From Amorphochlora amoebiformis (Eukaryota > Cercozoa > Chlorarachniophyceae): a DNA stretch of 64,000 nt. The stretch spans positions 1,240,001 to 1,304,000 of the forward strand of contig BAAHQB010000008.1 in the NCBI GenBank assembly GCA_054601695.1, given 5' to 3'. Below are positions 43,461-60,087 of the stretch, one piece after another; position 1 is the stretch's first letter, and every line of letters starts with the position of its first letter. The position numbers and the translations under genes were made by a program. The notes below the pieces were generated by a model that was given only the letters and a program-made list of their open reading frames with translations, was not told the origin of the DNA and ran no database searches.

Positions 43461-43544
43461 GTAGGCACACAATATGTATGTACATAATACATAATATGTA
43501 AATATATGTATATACATATATATATATACATATACATACATAGA

Positions 43545-43575
<31 letters not shown>

Positions 43576-44053
43576 TAGATATATATGTGAATGTATACAT
43601 ACGTTATATTCCTATCTACACAATATATATACAAATGTTAAGTATATACTTCTATGCATGTAATTATATATATATATATATATATTGTTAAAGATATATT
43701 TACAAATTTGTATACTCGTTCAATATGAAAAAATAGAAATTTAGATTTATGTAGGTAAGGATCTATATCGCGCAGGTATACATGCTTACATTTATTTCAT
43801 TGTAATAGTTCGGCCCCTTTGGAACCCTTTGCGGATCTCGATAAGGAGTTTGATGTAATATCTACTATATATATGTCTAAGATGTACATGCTAAAGGATA
43901 TTCTACGTCAATAGTATGTTGCATGTACATATTAAAGGATGTTAATACGCATATATTCAATATGTGATGAATATTTATTCCATTAATGTAACACATTTAC
44001 CACACATATATTTTTTACGTATTCATATGTATTTACATAACACATATTTATAC

Positions 44054-44132
<79 letters not shown>

Positions 44133-44235
44133 TGTATATATACTATTTAATATACATGAAAATATGAAGCATAATGTATATTTGTGCACATGAAATTATA
44201 TGTACACATATATGTATATATATATTTAAGTTTAG

Positions 44236-44274
<39 letters not shown>

Positions 44275-44975
44275 AATAGATATCAACATATATATATATA
44301 TATATATATGTATATATTTGTTCATGCACATGCTTGCATAACATACATACACATACATTATATACATATATATATATATTATACATATATATTTTTATAT
44401 GTATATATTTATATATATATATATATATATATAATGTATATTTATATGCATTTACATATACATATACATATACATATACGTATACATATACATATACACA
44501 TACATATACATATACATATACATATACACACACAAATACATATACATATATATATATATACATATATTTATATACATATACATATATATATATATATATA
44601 CATTTTAATATTATACACATATATACAATTCTACTCACACATACAAGCCTAAAGATATAAATATATCATGTACACCACATGTATATATTAAATATTGTTG
44701 TACAAATAGGCGGTATTCAACGACAAACCCAAACTAGAAGCCAAGTTAAAGGCGGCCGAAGCCGAAGCTAGGTAACCTTAAAACCATCCCTAACACAACC
44801 GACAAGCTTTACCTATGCTAACGCTGTACGAACACTGTTGTATACCAAACATGTACTAACTCTAGGCGAGTGCGTGATGAATCCCATGCTATGAAGGTGA
44901 AACTGGAAAACTTTGCGCGAACGTTGAACAAGGCGGTATCTCAGGTTCGGCTGAATAGCATGATATGTACGCATG

Positions 44976-45019
<44 letters not shown>

Positions 45020-45419
45020 AGGTAATAATAAATGTAGTATTAATTTATTTTCATTCTTTAATGGGTATATATATATATATATGTATATACGTTAGAACCG
45101 TCTTTTGGAGGAGGCACTCGAGGTTGTGACAACACTAACACCCTAATTCTGACGAAAGTTTTCGACCTAATCTAACCCTAGACACTAACTTCCGACGCTT
45201 TGAGGTATAGACTCCTTCCTAAAAAACCTGAATATTATGTGTGTATGTATTTATGTATATATACATACGTATATATATATTATATATATATTTATGAAAT
45301 TTATTGGTAATACATATAATATAGTATATATATAATAAATATGTATATTTCCATATATGTATAATTTTGGTCAATATGTGGATGATTATGTAGTCTATAC
45401 GTGTGTAGTACTTATCTAC

Positions 45420-45464
<45 letters not shown>

Positions 45465-45567
45465 CTCTGCAATATTTTTATATGTATGGATGTAGTACAT
45501 CGAATATTCTAGATGTATGGATACATCTATATCACTGTGCTCATATTGCATATATATATATATATGT

Positions 45568-45608
<41 letters not shown>

Positions 45609-46181
45609 ATATATATATATAGGTATATTTTGTATATTTATATATATATATATATATATATTGTATGTAATACATATACATATTTATAATGTATAAATAC
45701 ATATATATTTTACATATATATATATATATGACATATACATATATATATATATGTTATATATATATATATATATATATATAAATACATATATATATACACA
45801 CACATACATATCGTATGTATCACATGTATGCGGAAGTATGCATATTCATATTATATATATATATATATACATATATAATTAAAATACGTAACGTATATGC
45901 ACACACTTTACAGATTACAAACCCATATTTCATTTAGGCTTCCAAGCAAAAACACTCTCTTGAGAAGAAGTCTATGCACGCGGATGTAGACAAGTACAAG
46001 AAACAAAGGTTACCTAAGGACAGGGAATGGGCCAAAAGTTAGGGCTAAGGCTGAGGCCAAAGCTAGGGCTGAGTCTAGGGCTTAGGTCTAAGGAGGGGAT
46101 GGGGTTAGGAAATCTCATGAAATGTATCTATAATATAAAGTAGCTTCGTATGTGTATATAGATATTGCGTAGGCATGTATG

Positions 46182-46216
<35 letters not shown>

Positions 46217-46297
46217 AAATAGAGGAAAAACAAAATGCACATATGTTCTTATATAAATATTTAGGACAATGTATACCGTATATATATATATATATAG

Positions 46298-46368
<71 letters not shown>

Positions 46369-46833
46369 TATATGTATATTGTATATTCGCAATATAATCT
46401 CTTAAATAAATTAGAGAGGAACTGTTCATTGCGAATGAAAACCTTAAGGGTGATGTCAGGGCAGCCAAAGACGGACAATTAAAAGCTCAGGTTAAATATA
46501 CATATATAATATACATCTTTATATACTTATATACTATATATACATTATATATATATATATATATATATAAATATATATATATAGAAAGAAATGCGAAAGA
46601 GATTGACCCTTGCGAAGCGCCTGTATGACAAGGAGAAGGCTGGTAGGAAAAAGGTCGCAAAAAAGTTCTACACACCCTTTTTTCCCTGTCATAAGTCACC
46701 TTGTGAGTCTTGACTCTTGTCATCCGGTTGAATGTTGCAAATTACGTACATTTGTTATTAGTGTTACGATAAATATATATTAAATATATGTATATATGTG
46801 TATATATATATATATATATATTTAAATATTAAA

Positions 46834-46866
<33 letters not shown>

Positions 46867-47674
46867 GTATGTATACATATTTAATCGAACATACATAGTT
46901 TTAATAAAAAATTATTTATTTATATATATATATATATATGTTTCTATACATATATATATATATATATATACATGTATGTAACATTAGTTATATATTACAT
47001 TACAGATGTGTATAATATAGATACATTGAAATAAGCATTATACATATATTCACGTTTTTAAAAATATACTCTATATATATACATAAACATATATATATAT
47101 ATATACATATATAAATATATATATACATATATATATAGTATATATATAACATGATATTGAACATATCAGGCTGAGGAACTGTTAGAAAACATGGAAAAGA
47201 AAGGCAAAGACATGGGCTCTGACAAGGTTTCCCTTTTCTTTATCGCTTTTTGTATTTGTCCTTCTCGTCATCTACACTTCAGCTCTCCTTCATAATTTAA
47301 GATAGAATTTATTATAGGTATATATATTATATATATTTTTTTTTAATAATAATATATACATTATATTCGTACATGCATATATTTTATATACGCACATACG
47401 TTTGTAATTATACACACACACATCTATACATATATATATATATATATATAAATATATATACATACATACTGTGTGTATGGACATATCTGAACTTGTTTAC
47501 CTCACGTATACAGTAATGCATGCATAAATATATCATAGACATATAGTACATATATGATATACATATTCGTATATATATATATATATATGTATATATACAC
47601 ATATACATATATGTATATATAATACCCACCTATAATGCACATGACATATATATATATATATATACATATACATG

Positions 47675-47710
<36 letters not shown>

Positions 47711-47736
47711 GTATATATATAAGTAATTGTTATGTA

Positions 47737-47769
<33 letters not shown>

Positions 47770-47926
47770 AGTAATTGTTATGTAATATATAATATATATA
47801 TATTATGCATATATATATATATATTATATATTATATATATATATATTACTAAGTGTTATAACACATTGCATAAGGTTAATACCTCGAAGCAGAAGTCGAT
47901 CGAAGAGGAGGTATATATATATAAAA

Positions 47927-47973
<47 letters not shown>

Positions 47974-48480
47974 CATGTACGCATATATGAAGTCTTACAC
48001 TATCAAATTTACCTAAATGTATGTCCTTTACCATTCAATATATACCTATTATATATATTTATATACACTATACCTACATACTTGTACACATGTATACATT
48101 TTTGAATATATGTGTACACATATATATATAAGATATATATATGTATATATTTATTTATTTATACATGTATATATATATATACATATATTTTTTCATTTAT
48201 ACACATACACACACGTATATATATGTATATATGGCTGTTGATTTCAGTATTCTAAGTCCCTGAAGAAACTTTTGGAACGCGCGACAACCGCGGAAAGCGA
48301 AAGAGATAATGTAGAACATAATCGTATATTTGTGTTTATACATTCATATGTACGTATATGCATGTATGAATGTGTGTAAAAATATGATATGTATTTATGC
48401 ACAAAAGCATATGTATATAAATAAATGTGTACTTATGTGTGTGTATGAACGTGTATATAACACTACCAAAATCTGTTCTT

Positions 48481-48544
<64 letters not shown>

Positions 48545-48794
48545 GTATTTGTTTATATGTGCATTCTGTTTCATGTACATATATATAAACACATGCATAT
48601 ACATATGCACACACATATTATAACATATTCTACACACAACATATATATATACATATATAGTATATGCATACACATACACATATACGCAGGCCATTCAACT
48701 GGCGAAAAAGCTTGAGAGAGCCAAAAACGAGGCTTTAAAAACCTCTGAAAAGGTGTATATTGTATAAAATATATATACATATATACACACACAC

Positions 48795-48835
<41 letters not shown>

Positions 48836-49133
48836 CATATATTGTTATTGCAACCGGAACCTATATCAAGTTCAAATATAACCAGATATACGGTAGTCCG
48901 AGAAAGGTTGAATAGAGCGACGAGTAGGTTATTATTCGTCGGATTCCATGAGTTCCGAAGGAGCGAAGGAAAGAAAGGAAGGATAGGAAGTATTTGAATA
49001 CTGCCCATACGTTATCCATATTCGTTCGTCGTAACCCAACTGGACTCAATTGTCCTGGGCTACTACCGAACCGCTGCGCTAACAAATGTACACTGCGTAT
49101 TATAAAACAGACACATATATACATTCATGTGTG

Positions 49134-49166
<33 letters not shown>

Positions 49167-49283
49167 ACATATATGGATGTATTCATACAATTTTTAGGCA
49201 GAAGAAGAGGCGACAGCAGAGGCAGACAAGCGAAGACAAGAACAGATTCGGGTGCAAATATTACAGTGTATGCATATAAATAC

Positions 49284-49314
<31 letters not shown>

Positions 49315-49404
49315 TATTTAATATTTGCGTGTACATAAATATACATACAATATATGCATGTATGCATGTGTGCATGTGTATAAAATTATATGTGTTAAAT
49401 AAAC

Positions 49405-49437
<33 letters not shown>

Positions 49438-49442
49438 TAGAC

Positions 49443-49478
<36 letters not shown>

Positions 49479-49699
49479 GTTGCACACGCATGCACACACA
49501 TATATATAAAATTATACACATTAAACAAACATATATATATATACATAGATAAATGTATATATAAATATATATACACATATACACACATACACACATATTT
49601 TTTTTTTTTTCTTTCACACATGCACACGCGAACATGCACGTATATACACACACACATATATATATATATATTGTATTTAAATATGATATATATATACAA

Positions 49700-49738
<39 letters not shown>

Positions 49739-50051
49739 CATAGATCTATATGAAAATACGCACACAAAACCCGAGCACTGGCTTAACTCTATTAAAACTT
49801 AACATTTACATTAATACTACACGCATACATACATGTATATATTGTAGCCTCTTCTTTAGCAAGGTGTGGTTTCTTGTTTGTAGTATGTAGGCTACACACG
49901 ACATTTGTGATGGGATAGAACATGTACATATATATATATGTGTGTATGTATAATTAATATATATATAACACATATATGTATAATTACTATATATATATAT
50001 ATATATAAGTATACATATAAATATATATATATATAGAATATGTATATGTGT

Positions 50052-50090
<39 letters not shown>

Positions 50091-50102
50091 ATATATATGT
50101 GT

Positions 50103-50144
<42 letters not shown>

Positions 50145-50262
50145 ATTTAATATGATGTTTATATGTATACAGGCTTCCGAAGCTGAAAAACTGCTTGAAG
50201 AGTCTCGTCGATCTGTAGGTACAGTAACGTCATATATATATATATATACATACATATACATA

Positions 50263-50296
<34 letters not shown>

Positions 50297-50577
50297 TATG
50301 TACGTACGTATGAAAACATATATATACATATTTATACATTATATAACATACATATACAACAGCCAAGATCTCCCGCGAGAGTCAGATGGCTCAGGTATAC
50401 CTGTAACCTTTTAAACCTATACATGCAAATATTTTTATTAAAATTATTATAATCATCTTAGGCTGGATTCCGAAAGATTGAAGCAGAGGTGATTTTGATG
50501 CCCACATGTGTTTGTACAAATGTGTTAGTATATGTTTACCTAGCATATAAATGTATATTATTAGTGATTAATATAAA

Positions 50578-50609
<32 letters not shown>

Positions 50610-50616
50610 TTTATAG

Positions 50617-50653
<37 letters not shown>

Positions 50654-50939
50654 GTGTATATATATATATATGCATATATTTATATATAATCGCATATATA
50701 TATATATATATATAGATACATATATAGTATATATTTACATAGGCATCGAGCTTACAAACGGAAAATGTGAAATGCCATGAACTTATCAAAGACATAGAAT
50801 TAGAGGTGTGTAAGTGTGTTCGTCTATAGATAACGGCACTATATATGTAGATATATAAATGTAAATATGTAAAAATTATATCTATGTATAATATACAAAT
50901 ATATATATATATATACATACATATGTAATATATATATGT

Positions 50940-50977
<38 letters not shown>

Positions 50978-51136
50978 CAAATAATCTTTATATATGTATG
51001 TGTGGACTATATATATTTATATTGATAAAATGTATACATGAGCGTGTATATATATGTAAATATATATATATATATACAATAAATATAATGTGTATCCATG
51101 TCCTTTGTCATAGGAGGCTTGGTCACAGGCTTGTCA

Positions 51137-51179
<43 letters not shown>

Positions 51180-51222
51180 CATATATTTATTTATTTATTT
51201 ACTATATATATATATATATCTT

Positions 51223-51265
<43 letters not shown>

Positions 51266-51429
51266 TCATATATATATATATATATATAATATATATTATA
51301 TAATATATCCTTATATAGACATGGATGTAAAATATACATATACATATAAATATATATATATATATATAAAACATATGTACATATATGTATATATAAATAT
51401 GTGTAAAATAGTATATGTATACACAAATG

Positions 51430-51499
<70 letters not shown>

Positions 51500-51520
51500 T
51501 GTATGTACTTATATATTTAA

Positions 51521-51552
<32 letters not shown>

Positions 51553-51706
51553 GATTGTGTATATATAATATACATCAACATGACCACTGCATGTACAACA
51601 CATATATTCATATAAATTTCTTGTAATACACATTATATATTTTATATCATATTAATTTTTTTACACATGTATACATTCACTTATTTACATAAAGGACATT
51701 ATATAC

Positions 51707-51750
<44 letters not shown>

Positions 51751-51781
51751 TGTATATATATATACATATATGTATAGTTTA

Positions 51782-51820
<39 letters not shown>

Positions 51821-51912
51821 TATATATATTGTATATACATACACACGTACGTACGTGTTCGCATTTAATGTAATATTTAGATTATATATGGTATGATATG
51901 ATACATACATCA

Positions 51913-51952
<40 letters not shown>

Positions 51953-52970
51953 GCGCATATAGATACGACTTATCAAACCCACTCTCAGATTCAGAAGGCG
52001 AACGAGAAGCTGAGCTCCTCAGAGAAGGCAAGAATGGAAGCTTTTAACGCTGTGACGGTCATACTATACCTTTCATACTATACATTTCTTCTCTCATTCC
52101 AATCTCTCTCTTTCCTTTTGCCCTCTCTAGGTCGCTCGCTCATCAGGCACGTAGTTATGCGTAGTTAACAAATTCCATTTTTGGATATCCGAAATTCTAG
52201 TTTGTAAGTAGAGTAATTAACATATGAATGAATAGAAAGAAAATACATATCTTAATACATGCATATAGGGTAAATTCGTGTATACCTTTAGGAATCCACT
52301 GAATATGTACATATATATGTATATATTTGTACATATAAATGTAAATATATGTATGTATATATATATGTATCGATATCTATATATATTTATAGGAACTCAA
52401 AAGACTAACCAGCCTCGAGATTGCATCCCTCAAAGAACAGCTGGTCACCACCCAAGACAAGCTCTCCAAGGTACCTATCCCAACCTTATTGCCCTGATAT
52501 TCTACCCTAACGCGTCCTGTCTTAAAGCTATGCTGCATGAATCGTATGATGTAGTTGTGTTCTCTTGACTATACGACAACGACAGATAGGGAAAGAGGGA
52601 CACTTTCCAGTAGAATTAACGGAAGTGTTAGAATTCTGTTGAAGTGTCATTGAGATTGTTTTGAATTATTAGGCACAGAGTCAGGCGGAGAATTGGATGA
52701 GGGAACTGGATGCAACAAGACGGGCTGTATCGGAGGTATGCAAACGGAGGATTATTTTCTATTGTATGTAATACATGTAATATAAATATATAAATATGCA
52801 TACACCATTACCACATATATGTACAAATATGTATATATTTGTGTATATATGAATATAGTTATTTATATATATAGATATATGAAATATACTATATATATAT
52901 ATATATATATATTTACATACATATATTGATAATATATATAAATATATATATCGATACATGTACATATGTA

Positions 52971-53028
<58 letters not shown>

Positions 53029-53946
53029 ATATATATATAGATATAATATATATATATATACATAATATATATATGTATGTTTTTTCATATACATATATGT
53101 ACTTTGTAGGTATTTATACATACATATATGTAGATATAAGTATATGTATATATATATATATATATGCATATATGCACATGTATATATTTATATAGGTAGA
53201 TTTTTGATATACATATATGTACTTCGGATGTACTCTTATACACATATATGTAGATATAAGTATATGTAGGCATATATATTATATGCATATGCAAATATGC
53301 ACAAAAACATACTAGTATACATATTCTGCTCATAGGGTTCGAATGCAGCGGCTGGAAGGATAGGGTCTCTGGAAGCCAATGTTGCGGTATAGTCGTAAGC
53401 ATTTCTTTACGTGTGCTATTTATGCATATTATATATACATCTATATATATATATATATATACATATATTCGTATATATTACATATATGTATGCGTATATT
53501 TTATATGTGCAAAATAACGTATACATGTAAATACATTTCTGAATGTGCACATAATTAGAAAGTAATATGAATGTATACATATGTAAATATACGTTCCAAA
53601 ATATGTATGTAGATACATATGAACATGAATATACACATATTGACAAAAATACATGTAAATTTATGATATATATATATGTATGTATATATATATATATAGG
53701 TATTTCTGCAGTATAATACTGTATAATGCAATATAATACAACATAAATTAAAATACAATACAATATAATACGTAAGATCTAATATGTAATATATGTAAAT
53801 ATGTAAGATGTATCATTATCATACATGTATATACACACATATAGATATGAATATATAATTATATATTTATATATATATATATATATACATATATAAAATT
53901 TATAAATTTATACATATATATATATATACATATATATTGGTCCGTG

Positions 53947-53977
<31 letters not shown>

Positions 53978-54771
53978 CCGTGTATATGTAAAACGTACGT
54001 ATGTGTGGTATATTTGATGTAAGCTTTCCCTTGGATAATATAGATATATAGGCATTCATATTAGGCTCTAGGGAAACAACTACGGGAAGCCAAGGCAGCG
54101 TTACAAGAAGTCACATCGGACAGGGATCATGCTCTGGTCACTCTACCCTAAGCTTAGCCCCCTAAGCATAGCCCTAAGCCTAGCTCCCTAAGCCTAGCCC
54201 TAAGCCTGTCTCCCTAAGCCTAGCCTCCTAAGCCTAAACCCCTAAGCCCTAATTCCAGGCTTTGGTTCCTTAAGCCTAGCCCTAAGCCTAGCCCCCTAAG
54301 CCTAGTCTCTTAAACCTAGCCCTAAGCCTAGCCCCCTCAGCCTAGTCTCTTGAGCCTAGCCATAAGCCTAGCCCCCTAAGCCTAGTCTCTTAAGCCTAAC
54401 CCTAAGCCTAGCCCCTAAAAGGCTAGCCCCCTAAGCCTAGCCCCTAAGCCTAGGCCCCTAAGCCCAGCCCCCTAAGCCTAGCCCCCTAAGCCTAGCCCCC
54501 TAAGCCTAGCCCCCTAAGCCTAGCCCCCTAAGCCTAGCCACCTAAGCCCTAACTCCAGGCTTTGGTCCCTTAAGCCTAGCCCTAAGCCTACACATATATA
54601 TATATATATATTTATATGTACATATATATATATATATTTATACATACATATATTAATGTATAGATATGTAATCACAGGAAAAGGCAGGAGGCCTTGGATC
54701 CGAGAATGAGAGGTCAATATATGCCTTAATACATACACGTGTATATGTATATATATATATATATATTATAT

Positions 54772-54802
<31 letters not shown>

Positions 54803-54853
54803 TTATGGACATAGTGCAAATATATACATATGTGTGTATATTAATATTTCTTC

Positions 54854-54893
<40 letters not shown>

Positions 54894-54919
54894 ATTTATG
54901 TTGTGTTTTACATGCATAC

Positions 54920-54955
<36 letters not shown>

Positions 54956-55224
54956 CAGATTGCGGGTGGCACTGGAGAAAGCCAATTTGAGGATCGAGGA
55001 GCTAGAGAAGCAGGTGTATATTATATATATGCATATTATATACATATGTGTATATATACTGCATTATAAATGCATAAATATAATTAAGTTGAAGGAAACC
55101 CTGGATAGCCTAAAGCTCATGAAGGAAGACTCACTAAATCGGTACTGTTAAGGATTAAATTTAGTATGATATGAACATGAATATAATTCATATATGATAG
55201 ATTTATTTTTATGTATGTACGTAA

Positions 55225-55270
<46 letters not shown>

Positions 55271-55307
55271 TATACGTATATATACACATATATATATATA
55301 TGTATGT

Positions 55308-55339
<32 letters not shown>

Positions 55340-55497
55340 TATATAGTTGTATCAAAATAGCATGATAATGCATACATACACTCATCTATATTCTGTTGGT
55401 ATGTAAATATTTTACACAGCTATACATGTTAATGTAAAATGTGGGTAAACGAAATGCATGCACATATAATACATGATATAACTATTTTCCCTATGTA

Positions 55498-55539
<42 letters not shown>

Positions 55540-56134
55540 CTACCGAGATAGACCATCTGTCTGAGGAGTTGTCAAAATCTAAACTACACGCCAAGGACGC
55601 TATAGATAAGCTCCAAGCCTTAGTCATATCCCTTACCTCCCTCTCTATTTTACTTCGCTCTCTATCTTCAACGTACACTCGCCATCTTCTTTCACGTCCA
55701 ACTCTCTCTCCCTTGCTTTTCTTTCTCCCCTTCTCCCTCCTACATAACCCAATCTCTTGTTGGGCTGCAGTCAGCCTGGTGTGATCACTTTCCTTCCCTT
55801 TAAATTTAATGCATATTAGGAGAAAGAGAGAGAGCTAGAGATAAAAGCCCAGAACTCGTCCCTCGAGGCACTCCCTCGCCCTCTTCGCGTCCAGATTGAA
55901 ACCTACACGCGCTACTTTAACAACATTCTGAAGGTTAGCTTTGGTTTGGGGGTTGTTCAATGGTTCTAATACTTTGTATATATATAAGTGAATAAATTAC
56001 CTGTGGCGTACGACAAGGTATGTATATACAAATATGTGGTATTAAGAAGTATACCTCGCAAATGTAAACATGCGTTGCGAAACTTGAGGGAACAGGTAGT
56101 TTATAGAGAGCGGTGTGTTAATATGATGTGTAGG

Positions 56135-56174
<40 letters not shown>

Positions 56175-56310
56175 ATACATTTATATATATGTGTATATAT
56201 ATATATATAATATATATATATATATATTTATATATACATACATGTATTCATATAATTATATAACGTTTATATCAGCTGACATAGAATATATGGCTTATGT
56301 ATGTATTCAA

Positions 56311-56341
<31 letters not shown>

Positions 56342-57248
56342 TACAAATATTTTATATACATATATATATATGTATATATAATATATTATATATATATATG
56401 TGTATATAACATGTATGTACAAAGGGAAATGATAGCCTGAGATCTTTGGGTATCTTGCCGTTGAAAGCGTCTCAGTTGCTCTCAAGGTTACTATTAGGAT
56501 TGTTGTTAGTGTAAAGAGGATGTCTAGTGTGGTTAATGATTTAGGAGGGTGGTTAAGGGTTAGGACTAGTGTTAGCGCTAGGTTCGAGTCGGGAAGTTCT
56601 AGATTTGTGTTAGCATTTTGGATTGGGGTTGAATAAAGGCTGGCTAGGATTAATATACTAACGTATGGTATTACAGGAATATTACTAGTAGATGTATAGT
56701 TGCATGTACGTAGACATATATTTCTATTATTGTATCAGGTTGGGTTCTGATGGGCTACTAATAAGCGCTTTTCTTAATTATTCGGTTCCAAACTGCATCG
56801 ACGAGAGGGTAACCCTAATTTTAATCATCCAGATCTACCCTGACTGTTATCCAACTGGTCCCGACATACAGATCTATAATATGAATACTTTGTATATTTC
56901 CATATGTATATTTCCTCACTCTCGCTCTTTAACAATTGTACTATAAATTAGTATTATGTACATACACATATATTTATATACATAATTGTGCTATAAATTA
57001 GTATTATGTACATACACATATATTTATATACATATTTACATATACACACACATGTATATACACATATATATATATATATATATATGTATACAAATAAAGA
57101 CATGATGTATATGTATACAAATATATACATATAGGTTTTGAATATGCCCAAGAAAGGTGCACAGCTTACGGCCGAGGATCGAAAGGTGCAAATGTCTCAA
57201 ATATAGCAAGCATACACATATATACACACATGCAAATATATTACATAA

Positions 57249-57287
<39 letters not shown>

Positions 57288-57847
57288 TGTATATATACAT
57301 ATCTATATATATTATAAAAATATATGTGTGTATATATATTGCATTGAATAAACATTATACATGTAGCGGTCCGCTTGGCCGGTAGTCCGGTCTGGCCCAC
57401 GGTGATATGCTAGTAGGAAAGGAAATCCGGTAGTGCAATGATATAGTAGTTGGGTTAGTTGATGTCTGTTTGGATTGTGACCATTTATTATGGATAACTT
57501 ATCTGCGGTAGTCATATACTTTCTTTCTTGTTCGGCACCCATGGATTCCGACCATTATTGGCCGAGTTCGATCTACCGTTCACCGTCTATTTCCTTGTAG
57601 TCAAGCAGATAGTTTCCGTTTGTATTAACAATGTACATATAAATACATGTATATGCGTATGTATTAATCACAAAGGAAAATCTGGCGCTTATCGCGCGCA
57701 CGTGCCAATCAATCGGAATCGAAATCGGTACCTCAAAACTACCTATGCTTATATCATTTGTATCTTCTACTTTGTATTATCTGTAATCATCTATCACGCG
57801 TCTGCACCTTCATCATATGCATATATATATATGTGTATATATGTGCG

Positions 57848-57879
<32 letters not shown>

Positions 57880-58194
57880 ATATGTGTATGAATAAGTACG
57901 CGTGTAAGTATGTATATTTATGTATATTACATATATATATATGTGTATGTATATATATATATATATGTACATATGTGTATAGATACATATGTATGTATAT
58001 AATACATATGTGTATTGATACATATGTATGTATAATGTGTATGTACATATGTATATATATGTGTATATGCATGTACACATATGAATAAATACAGAAATAT
58101 ATAAACATGCATTAGTGTATGAATGATATTCATATGTACATTCAGGCCGGCCTGTGGAGGCAGTGAAACTACTGATGGATGCAGAGGTACTTAA

Positions 58195-58231
<37 letters not shown>

Positions 58232-58369
58232 TATATATATATATATATATAATTTATACCCAAATATACATATATATATATATATGTACATATCTACATT
58301 ATATGTGTGCACGCATATATAATATATATATATATATATATATGTACATATCTACATTATATGTGTGCA

Positions 58370-58426
<57 letters not shown>

Positions 58427-58587
58427 ATACATATATATATATATATATTACACACATATATAAATATATATATATATATATGTAATATAATATCGATATG
58501 GTTTAATATATTTTAAAACATAAGCATACGATGATAGATATTTGTGTATATAAACATATACATGTATATGTATATACGTATACACAC

Positions 58588-58635
<48 letters not shown>

Positions 58636-58716
58636 ATATGTACGTTAGGCGCGTCCACGAGATTCGATCGATTTTCTTTACTCTCTCGTTTCCTTCCAAT
58701 TGCTACGGTATGTTAC

Positions 58717-58766
<50 letters not shown>

Positions 58767-58843
58767 GTATATAATATATAATATCAGTATGATACACATA
58801 AATAGACACATGTACACAAATATTTTGAAAAACACACATATAC

Positions 58844-58878
<35 letters not shown>

Positions 58879-59234
58879 GTATATATATATATATAATATA
58901 TAATATATATATATGATGTAGACATATGTATATATGCACATAAATATAAATATGAATATACACATACGAGTAGACACATTTATCTTGTAAAACTATTTAA
59001 TTATATATACAACATATATATAGGTGTGTGTAAATATATTGATAAATGTACATTTATATGAAAATATCTAATGTATGTCTGTGTAATATTTAGAACATGT
59101 ATGTATTCCAGATACGTCCGTCTCGAGCGCGCGCCCGAAGTTAAAAGCTCAAACGCCAAAATTCAAGTAGTTGATGCGATCAAATAACATTCGTATATTC
59201 ATACTAAAAACAGCTACGCTTGATATTACATATC

Positions 59235-59273
<39 letters not shown>

Positions 59274-59518
59274 ATGTACATATATCTATGCTTCATGCAT
59301 GTAATGCATTTCATACTTGCGTAAAAGATATATGAAAATATACATTATACTTATATATATATATATATGATTTATATATATAATATATAGATATATATAT
59401 ATATATATATGTATATATAAATATGATTATGTGTATATTTTTATATACGTGTGTACATGTATACAAATATATACAAATACACATATTTATATATATGTAT
59501 GCACATATATATTTATAC

Positions 59519-59570
<52 letters not shown>

Positions 59571-59792
59571 GTATAGTATTACATGCTTAAACTTAGCAAT
59601 TGCTGGCCACTAACCCCTCTGCTCTTCTTTCGGAATGGGTTAAGTTCACTTCAAAAGACGAAAATGTAGTATATTTACACACACATATGTGTATATATAT
59701 TTACATATATATATATATATATATTAATTTGTATATATATATATATATGTTTATATATATATATATATGTATTCATTGTTTGCATGTATGGG

Positions 59793-59823
<31 letters not shown>

Positions 59824-60055
59824 AATATATATATATGTATGTGTATACATTATATATATGAATAATACATATATATATATATATATATATACATATAGAT
59901 GTTTCTATTTATACGGGTGTATATGAATACTTTTATACACATGTATATGTACTTTATGCCAATCATATTCATTATCTACTGAATATATATATGTATATAT
60001 GTGTGTATGTATATATATATATACATATATATATATGTGTGTGTGTATTAGTAAA

Positions 60056-60087
<32 letters not shown>

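Larger units (their letters stand above)
44710..55622 (+). other. long coiled-coil region, exons 23-47 of the giant gene
   Basis: Exons are 44710-44771, 44866-44944, 45096-45122, 45938-46008, 46415-46490, 46585-46653, 47170-47226, 47875-47910, 48248-48310, 48690-48752, 49198-49251, 50173-50218, 50363-50394, 50462-50488, 50743-50805, (51114-51128), 51989-52051, 52393-52470, 52673-52735, 53336-53386, 54065-54136, 54678-54712, 54959-55013, 55089-55141 and 55538-55622. The roughly 465 residues are nearly all helix-forming and charged (for example [34 protein letters not shown]). Most exons start with G after AG and are phase 0; five are exactly 63 nt, or three heptads. The 15-nt exon in parentheses needs a GC donor and may not be used. 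Confidence 0.85.

Noticed and set aside
54146-54592. A CRISPR array
   Set aside because: The units are contiguous and degenerate with no unique spacers, and the context is a eukaryotic intron.
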